Assembly (NCBI GenBank): GCA_024681875.1
Contig: JAILAA010000004.1
Coordinates: 1-53,134 of the forward strand
Reading direction: 5' to 3'
DNA length: 53,134 nucleotides
DNA from: Prevotella sp.
GTDB lineage: Bacteria > Bacteroidota > Bacteroidia > Bacteroidales > Bacteroidaceae
Below the pieces are notes generated by a model. The model was not told the origin of the DNA. It worked only from the letters and a program-made list of their open reading frames with translations, and searched no databases. The position numbers and the translations under genes were made by a program. Below, one piece after another: positions 46,667-53,134 of the stretch; position 1 is the stretch's first letter; the number at the start of each line of letters is the position of its first letter.

Positions 46667-46705
46667 AACTCCCCTCCCTTAGTAGGGGAGGGGCAGGGGT
46701 GGGAT
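46667..46705. repeat. G/C-rich dispersed palindrome, copy 2
   Basis: CCCCTCCC pairs with GGGAGGGG around a short loop, followed by GCAGGGGTGGGA. It is the inverted-orientation counterpart of 29824-29865. It lies between the M6 and FMN-binding genes. Confidence 0.8.
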
Positions 46706-46786
46706 CAGTAGATTAAACCTTTCCGCATCAAATCAGTCAAATAGTAGAAATCATTAAATAATTATCTCCAATTCTTGACAAAAACA

Positions 46787-47179
46787 ATGAAAAAACTATT
46801 GATTCCTGCCGCCTGCCTCTTCATGGCAGTAGCCTTGATGAGTGCCGACAAGAAAGATAACGTCATGACCAAAGAGAACGGCACCTATGTGGTGAACACC
46901 ACTACGCTGGGCAAGGACGTCGTGGGCTACGAAGGTCCCACACCCTTGAAGGTCTACATCAAGAGCAACAAGATTCAGAAGATAGAGTTCCTGGAGAATC
47001 AGGAGACACCGCGCTACTGGAAGAAGATGGTGTCTTTTATTGAGCATAAGTGGGACGGCATGAAGGTGCAGGATGCCAAGACCGCCAACGTCGACGGCTG
47101 CACTGGAGCCACCTACAGCAGCGATGCCGTCAAGGCCAACGTCAAACTGGCCGTGGAGTATTATCTGAAGAACAAGTAA
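46787..47179 (+). CDS. Secreted FMN-binding domain protein
   Basis: ATG 46787 gives 130 residues (an in-frame TTG lies at 46775). A signal peptide ends near LMSADK. The small FMN-binding domain carries the flavinylation motif DGCTGATYSSDAV near residue 105, where the second Thr normally receives FMN covalently through ApbE. Such proteins carry electrons in the periplasm. ApbE and electron-transport genes are not in the window. A perfect 22-bp terminator hairpin follows. Confidence 0.88.
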   Translation: MKKLLIPAACLFMAVALMSADKKDNVMTKENGTYVVNTTTLGKDVVGYEGPTPLKVYIKSNKIQKIEFLENQETPRYWKKMVSFIEHKWDGMKVQDAKTANVDGCTGATYSSDAVKANVKLAVEYYLKNK

Positions 47180-47204
47180 GAAGGGGCTCCGGCCCATCGG
47201 GACA

Positions 47205-47252
47205 TCAAAGAAAGCAGCCTGGAATTCGATAATTCCAGGCTGCTTTCTTTGA
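47205..47252. terminator. Perfect 22-bp bidirectional terminator
   Basis: Arms 47205-47226 and 47231-47252 are perfect reverse complements around a CGAT loop, between convergent genes (FMN-binding protein and M23 peptidase). A/T-rich ends allow use from both sides. Confidence 0.88.
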
Positions 47253-47263
47253 TTATATCATCT

Positions 47264-48229
47264 TTAGTTGTATTTCAGAATCTGACCGGGCTTGAGCACG
47301 GTGCGCAGCGTAATGCGGTTGAGGCGGCAGAGGGCATCAACGGTGGTGCCGTGCTGACGGGCGATGGCGTAGAGCGTCTCGCCGCGCTTCACCTTGTGAT
47401 AGCTGCTAGTGCGCTGGGTGCTGGCAGTTGCAGGCTGTACGGTTGCGGGCTGCTGTGTCTGCTGCTGTGCCAGCTGGGCGTAGTCGGTATTGTCGTTACC
47501 GCCAGTGCCGCCGACGCCACGCAGGCGTGTGGCCACAATCGATTCCTGGTTATAGGTGGCCTTACGGAACATGTAGTAGTCGCCAACGACGTCCTGATTA
47601 TAGAAGTCGAACATCAGGGCAGGGTTAAGGGCTGTGCCGCAGAGGCGTGTCTCGAAGTGCAGGTGCGAGCCGGTGCTACGTCCGGTTGAGCCACCCAGTC
47701 CGATAGGCTCTCCAGCGCGTACCTCCTGATTCTCGGTTACGAGCTGTTTCGACATGTGTCCGTAGATGGTCTCAAGACCGTTGGAATGGCGAATGACGAC
47801 ATACTTGCCGTAGCCCTTGGCCTCATAGCGCACGATACGCACCTTGCCGGGGAATGCGGCAACGATGGTGTCGCCCGTGTTGAGCTTGATGTCCAGTCCC
47901 TTATGCTGGCGTCCCCAGCGTGCACCGAAGTTCGAGGTGATAAGGCGGCTGGGTGAAGGCATGCAAAAATCGCGCAGGTCGATGAGGAACGAGTCGGGCA
48001 GTGTTGTCTGGCGGTGCACATACTCGTTGCTCCAATCGTTATAGAGTTGTGTAGCGGGTGAAGCAGCAATAGCCTCGCTCTCAAGTAGCTGGTTCAGTTG
48101 GATGGAGTCCACGGCGCGCAGTTTGCGGTCGATGGGTGCCTGATTGGCAATAAGATCTTGTGCAGCTGCGGGCATCACTGCAGTCAGCGCGAGGGCCATC
48201 AAAAGGCTTTTCTTCATTCTTTTCAGCAT
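47264..48229 (-). CDS. M23 endopeptidase with LysM domain
   Basis: ATG 48229 gives 321 residues (MLKRMKKSLL); an upstream TTG at 48262 is unlikely. A signal peptide ends near AAAQD. The M23 domain (about 95-215) has the zinc ligands in HKGLDIKL, YGHMSKQL and SHLHFETRL. A Gln/Thr-rich linker precedes a C-terminal LysM (YHKVKRGETLYAIARQHG to PGQILKYN). It cleaves peptide cross-links in peptidoglycan. Confidence 0.93.
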   Translation of the reverse strand: MLKRMKKSLLMALALTAVMPAAAQDLIANQAPIDRKLRAVDSIQLNQLLESEAIAASPATQLYNDWSNEYVHRQTTLPDSFLIDLRDFCMPSPSRLITSNFGARWGRQHKGLDIKLNTGDTIVAAFPGKVRIVRYEAKGYGKYVVIRHSNGLETIYGHMSKQLVTENQEVRAGEPIGLGGSTGRSTGSHLHFETRLCGTALNPALMFDFYNQDVVGDYYMFRKATYNQESIVATRLRGVGGTGGNDNTDYAQLAQQQTQQPATVQPATASTQRTSSYHKVKRGETLYAIARQHGTTVDALCRLNRITLRTVLKPGQILKYN

Positions 48230-48296
48230 GTTGTTATTCTGATTTGTTATGTTATTATTCAATGGTGAGTAGGCGCCATGTAGCGCAAAGACGGTG

Positions 48297-48304
48297 CAAA
48301 GGTA
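48297..48304 (-). promoter_or_regulatory. Promoter -7 element of the M23 gene
   Basis: On the minus strand the site reads TACCTTTG, 68 nt upstream of ATG 48229. No clear -33 element was found. Confidence 0.65.
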
Positions 48305-48367
48305 TAAAAAAAAGTGCGACTTCCGAAGAAATCGCTCTTTTTTTTGGGTACTTTTAACACTTATGTT

Positions 48368-49210
48368 TTATAGCAGGGCGAGGGTGAAGAGGTAGACCAC
48401 GACGGCGGGGATGGCCAAAAGCGAAGAGTCGAAGCGGTCTAACATGCCTCCGTGACCGGGCAGGACGTTGCCGCTGTCCTTGATGCCCAGTGTGCGTTTG
48501 AAGAGGCTCTCGACGAGGTCGCCCCATGTGCCGAAGACAACCACCACCAGTCCCATACCCATCCACTGCAGGGTGGTGAGGTTAGTGACGATGCCCTTCT
48601 GCGTAGTAATGTAGGAGATGAGCCAGGCGGCAATGAGCACAAAGACGCCTCCGCCGATGCTGCCTTCCCACGACTTGCCCGGCGAGACACGCGGGAAGAG
48701 CTTATGGCGTCCTAAGAGCGAGCCCGTGCAGTAGGCACCGCTGTCGTTCACCCAAAGGAAGATGAACACCGACAGGGGCAGCAGCCAGGGCACGTCGCTG
48801 TTAGTGAACTGGAAGGCCAGTACGTTGAGCAGCGAGAACGGCAAGGCGATATAGAGCTGCGACATCATGCTATAGGCCCAGTTGGCGATGGGGTCTTTTG
48901 CCTTCAGGTAAAGCTCTGAGACGATGAGATAGATGATGGTAGCCAGCCAAGGCATGAACGCCAGGTTAAGCGTGTCGAGACCACGTGCGTGCACGGCCAT
49001 CGCCAGGAACAGCAGCACGCCGGCCACGCTGCAGATGAACTGGTTGATCTGCACGTTCTCCCGCTGATTAACTAACCCGGCAAATTCCCAGACTGTCATG
49101 CCTGTGACTAACGAGAAGAGAAATACCATCGCCACGGGGTTGAGAAAGCTCACCACGATGGCGGTGACGAAAATGATGCCGGTGATTGTTCTTACGATGA
49201 AATTACTCAT
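48368..49210 (-). CDS. cdsA: Phosphatidate cytidylyltransferase
   Basis: The 280-residue integral membrane enzyme makes CDP-diacylglycerol from phosphatidate and CTP. Seven or eight hydrophobic helices are visible. The family signature near residue 235 is complete: SLFKRTLGIKDSGNVLPGHG followed by GMLDRFDS. VSPGKSWEGSIGGG is also conserved. In Bacteroidota it follows rsfS and ftsH; here a four-helix-bundle gene lies between. Confidence 0.96.
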   Translation of the reverse strand: MSNFIVRTITGIIFVTAIVVSFLNPVAMVFLFSLVTGMTVWEFAGLVNQRENVQINQFICSVAGVLLFLAMAVHARGLDTLNLAFMPWLATIIYLIVSELYLKAKDPIANWAYSMMSQLYIALPFSLLNVLAFQFTNSDVPWLLPLSVFIFLWVNDSGAYCTGSLLGRHKLFPRVSPGKSWEGSIGGGVFVLIAAWLISYITTQKGIVTNLTTLQWMGMGLVVVVFGTWGDLVESLFKRTLGIKDSGNVLPGHGGMLDRFDSSLLAIPAVVVYLFTLALL

Positions 49211-49222
49211 TTTTTTTGAAAT

Positions 49223-49253
49223 GTGGAAAGTGGAAAGTGGAATGTAGAAAGAG
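49223..49253. repeat. Left 31-bp inverted repeat arm
   Basis: This purine-rich segment is the reverse complement of 49657-49687 with 27 of 31 positions identical. It starts 13 bp upstream of the cdsA start codon and ends 1 bp before the four-helix-bundle stop codon. Confidence 0.9.
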
Positions 49254-49254
49254 A

Positions 49255-49635
49255 TTAGTTTAAATGGTGAGACAATTTATCTTCCAAAGATTTTTTTAAA
49301 CCCGACATAATCTTGGTTAGAGTACCAGCCATATTTTCTGCAGTAGTCAGCTCGTCAGAACTTATATATCCCAAAGATTCAGAGATATCCAACTGACAAA
49401 GAACTTCCATAATTGATGCGTATGATATTTCAAGAAAATGAATTCTCTCCTTTATCGCCATACGTCCCATCCCCTCTGCTATGTTTGAAGGTATGGATAC
49501 CGAAGCCCTGCGAAGTTGGTCGCAAATAGCATACTGTTCGTATGGAGGATATTTTCTAAGAAGGGAATAAACATAAATCGTAAATTCTTTTGACTTCTTA
49601 TAAGCCTCTAATTTTTTATAGAAAAAATCATTCAT
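49255..49635 (-). CDS. Four-helix-bundle protein (23S rRNA IVP/Avd-like family)
   Basis: The 126-residue protein matches the stand-alone four-helix-bundle family: aromatic-rich N-terminus (KKLEAYKKSKEFTIYVYSL), the conserved LRRASVSIPSNIAEGMGR turn and FLEISYASIMEVLCQLDIS. Relatives are encoded in 23S rRNA intervening sequences, and Avd of diversity-generating retroelements has the same fold; no reverse transcriptase or template repeat is present here. It is A/T-rich compared with cdsA and ftsH and lies between 31-bp inverted repeats, which points to insertion. Nucleic-acid binding is inferred. Confidence 0.88.
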   Translation of the reverse strand: MNDFFYKKLEAYKKSKEFTIYVYSLLRKYPPYEQYAICDQLRRASVSIPSNIAEGMGRMAIKERIHFLEISYASIMEVLCQLDISESLGYISSDELTTAENMAGTLTKIMSGLKKSLEDKLSHHLN

Positions 49636-49651
49636 CTATTCTTTTTTGAAA

Positions 49652-51679
<2,028 letters not shown>

Positions 51680-51731
51680 CTTTAATAATTTTCGATTTAT
51701 TGATTTACGATTTGCTATTGATTACTCCTTT

Positions 51732-52091
51732 TCAATCAAGGTCGGGGATTCTTGTCAGAGGCGTGTCGGCCCACAGGTGCTCCAAGTCGTAGAACTCGCG
51801 CATCTCAGGCACGAAGACATGCACCAGCACGTCACCGTAGTCCATGGCTACCCACAGTGCGCGTTCTAAGCCTACTACGCGGGAAGGCTTTTCGCCCAGT
51901 TCTATGCGGGCCATGTCGCCCACGCTTTCGGCTATGGCTTCTACCTGTGTAGGAGAGCCGCCTTGGCACACCACAAACTGATGGCAGATGGCACCTTCGA
52001 TGGCGCTAAGGTCGGCTATGACAATGTTGCTACCCTTCTTTTCCTGTATTCCCTTGACGATTGTTTGTACTAAACTCTCAGTTTGATTCAT
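51732..52091 (-). CDS. rsfS: Ribosome silencing factor
   Basis: The 119-residue protein binds ribosomal protein uL14 and blocks subunit joining when nutrients are short. Family motifs are visible: DLSAIEGAICHQFVVCQGGS, VGLERALWVAMDYGDVLVHV and FYDLEHLW. It has its own minus-strand promoter and leads the ftsH/cdsA cluster. Confidence 0.95.
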   Translation of the reverse strand: MNQTESLVQTIVKGIQEKKGSNIVIADLSAIEGAICHQFVVCQGGSPTQVEAIAESVGDMARIELGEKPSRVVGLERALWVAMDYGDVLVHVFVPEMREFYDLEHLWADTPLTRIPDLD

Positions 52092-52112
52092 TCTATGCTT
52101 TTTAAGACGCTA

Positions 52113-52147
52113 CAAAGGTACGGCTTTTTATTCTATTATGGTGCAAA
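52113..52147 (-). promoter_or_regulatory. Promoter of rsfS
   Basis: On the minus strand TTTG (52144-52147), 23 nt, then TACCTTTG (52113-52120). Confidence 0.72.
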
Positions 52148-52191
52148 AAGTGGAAAAATATAAGCTTTTTTAGAAAAAAGTTGCAAAAAGT

Positions 52192-52222
52192 TTTGGTGAT
52201 TTCAGAAATTGTAGTACCTTTG
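52192..52222 (+). promoter_or_regulatory. Promoter of tRNA-Gln
   Basis: TTTG 52192-52195, 19 nt, then TACCTTTG 52215-52222. The tRNA begins 41 nt downstream. The rsfS promoter faces the other way. Confidence 0.82.
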
Positions 52223-52262
52223 CACCCGCAATTCGGGAGAGAGTTGCAAAAATGAATATGAT

Positions 52263-52333
52263 TGGGGTATGGTGTAATGGTAACACTGCAGATTCTGGTC
52301 CTGCCTTTCCTGGTTCGAGTCCGGGTACCCCAA
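52263..52333 (+). tRNA. tRNA-Gln (anticodon CUG)
   Basis: The acceptor TGGGGTA pairs fully with TACCCCA, followed by discriminator A; CCA is not encoded. The D stem is GTGT/ACAC. The anticodon stem GCAGA/CCTGC has an A-C mismatch at its loop end and closes the loop TTCTGGT, giving CUG. The T arm CCTGG-TTCGAGT-CCGGG is complete. It reads CAG codons. Confidence 0.93.
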
Positions 52334-52345
52334 CAGATTAAACTT

Positions 52346-52386
52346 CCGAAATCCCAATAAACAAAGGGGTTTCGGATTTTTCTTTT
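52346..52386 (+). terminator. Terminator after tRNA-Gln
   Basis: CCGAAATCCC (52346-52355) pairs with GGGGTTTCGG (52366-52375) and is followed by ATTTTTCTTTT. Confidence 0.85.
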
Positions 52387-52423
52387 CCAATAATTCCCAG
52401 AATTTCCCGAAATCCGTAAGTTC

Positions 52424-52615
52424 CCCAACTCCTGCGCAAGCCTTGCGTCAACCGTTTGGTGAATCCGCTCGACAATGCCATCAACGAAAAGTGCTCGCGC
52501 ATCAAAAAGGTGTTTCTCGATATGATGGACGAATACACGGCCAGTTATTACATCATCAGCGGACATACTAAGAAGCACATTGCCGGTTCCTCCCGCATCT
52601 GGTACGAGCGGCTGA
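52424..52615 (+). pseudogene. Gene fragment of unknown family
   Basis: An open reading stretch without a convincing start encodes LLRKPCVNRLVNPLDNAINE and continues for about 45 protein-like residues (KKVFLDMMDEYTASYYIISG is part of it). It then runs in frame into the 21-bp repeat array and stops at 52734. The composition looks like real protein, but I do not recognise the family. The lack of a start, the short length and the abrupt join to repeats suggest a truncated gene. The position just beyond a tRNA is a common site for integration and decay. Confidence 0.45.
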
Positions 52616-52633
52616 AAGTCATCACGCTACATT

Positions 52634-52720
52634 TCCGAAGCCTTCGGATTTTTGTCCGACCGCTTCGGATTTTTGTCCGACCGCTTCGGATTTTTGTCCG
52701 AAGCCTTCGGATTTTTTCGG
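52634..52720. repeat. 21-bp TTCGGA palindromic tandem array, copy 2
   Basis: Four units of CGCTTCGGATTTTTGTCCGA type are almost identical to those at 43406-43490. Because 21 is a multiple of three, the array is open in the frame of the upstream fragment and would encode a repeated heptad around PLRIFVR. Confidence 0.9.
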
Positions 52721-52931
52721 ACGATTTCAAGTAGGATGGTATTGTTGAAGTGGTTAAAATGTTGACACATATATTTTTCCGCAAAAATCGTGTGACTAAT
52801 TCTTGGCAAAAATAGTACATTCTCATCAAAGAACCAAGGAAAAATGTGTTTACCGCTCGGCCTTTGGACGCTTTCTTAAAGAAAGAAGGCTTGTGATGAA
52901 AACTTTTTCATTTTTTTAAAAATTGAAGATT

Positions 52932-53134
52932 ATGAAGAAGATGAATAAAGTGATCGCAGCCATGATGATGATGGCCATCACATTTGCAATGCTAGCTATG
53001 GCAGGTAATCATAAGAAGCCCAACAACCATGGTAAGAACGACAAGGTTGTGGTAGTGAATAACGATAAGAAAGTGTCGCACTTCGACAAGGTTGACAAGC
53101 GGACTTCCCACTTCGATGCCCACAAGACGCATGC
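52932..53134 (+). CDS. Small secreted protein, cut by the window end
   Basis: The ATG at 52932 opens a frame without a stop to the window edge (67 codons). A signal peptide is clear: KKMNKVIAAMMMMAITFAML and cleavage near AMAGN. The mature start is rich in Lys, His and Asn, with two imperfect VSHFDKVD/TSHFDAHK repeats. I do not recognise the family. The remainder lies outside the window. Confidence 0.7.
   Translation, partial: MKKMNKVIAAMMMMAITFAMLAMAGNHKKPNNHGKNDKVVVVNNDKKVSHFDKVDKRTSHFDAHKTH

Noticed and set aside
49255..49635. Diversity-generating retroelement accessory gene
   Set aside because: The protein shares the four-helix fold, but no reverse transcriptase, template repeat or variable repeat is present nearby.
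52263..52333. tRNA pseudogene
   Set aside because: The anticodon stem has one A-C mismatch at the loop end, but all other stems, the anticodon loop and the T loop are intact, and promoter and terminator are present.

Overview
The window looks like a chromosomal segment of a Bacteroidales bacterium, most likely Prevotella or a close relative. The evidence is the repeated Bacteroidota promoter signature (TTTG, about 19-23 nt, TAnnTTTG) in front of at least a dozen genes, a SusC/SusD pair, typical Bacteroidales families (DUF4886, DUF4348, DUF5686, DUF4302, DUF4332, GH127), almost no Shine-Dalgarno sites, and secreted proteins ending in a GIYIxNGrk-type tail. All functional calls come from reading the protein sequences; no search was run.

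Layout. 0.2-5.2 kb (minus): a secreted tandem SGNH/DUF4886 protein followed by a GH127-type beta-L-arabinofuranosidase. 5.8-9.9 kb (plus): a TPR protein with a dead trypsin-like domain, an HU protein, a 29-residue highly basic micro-protein, and RNase G/E. 10-17.3 kb (plus): a membrane glycosyltransferase 2, then a four-gene operon of cytoplasmic hybrid histidine kinase, membrane EEP phosphoesterase, HD hydrolase, and a propeller/Y_Y_Y sensor with a membrane segment but no kinase. 17.3-21.9 kb (minus): clostripain-like lipoprotein, PhnP-like metallo-hydrolase, MurB, DUF4348 lipoprotein. 22-29.7 kb (plus): MORN protein, RpiB, DUF5686 outer-membrane protein, inositol-phosphate synthase, membrane-anchored GH25 lysozyme. 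30.2-31.0 kb (minus): OmpA-type lipoprotein. 31.3-47.2 kb (plus): aminopeptidase P, then a SusC-SusD locus with zinc metallohydrolase lipoprotein, DUF4302 lipoprotein and BACON-like secreted protein, a DUF4332 helix-hairpin-helix protein, a secreted M6 protease, and an FMN-binding protein. 47.3-52.1 kb (minus): M23/LysM endopeptidase, CdsA, a four-helix-bundle protein, FtsH, RsfS. The end holds tRNA-Gln, a gene fragment and the start of a small secreted protein.

How it fits together. The 33-46.6 kb region reads as a protein- or peptide-uptake locus rather than a glycan locus, because its accessory genes are metalloproteases and lipoproteins with no glycoside hydrolase. The 11.5-17.3 kb operon looks like a hybrid two-component system split into separate sensor and kinase polypeptides. 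rsfS-ftsH-cdsA is a housekeeping cluster interrupted by a low-GC four-helix-bundle gene that lies between 31-bp inverted repeats.

The intergenic gaps are rich in short repeats: 21-22 bp palindromic tandem units whose sequence differs between loci, AATTCGT arrays, G/C-rich palindromes in opposite orientation, and repeat segments that run into the coding ends of ftsH and the DUF4302 gene. These repeats and the four-helix-bundle cassette are the least explained parts of the window.
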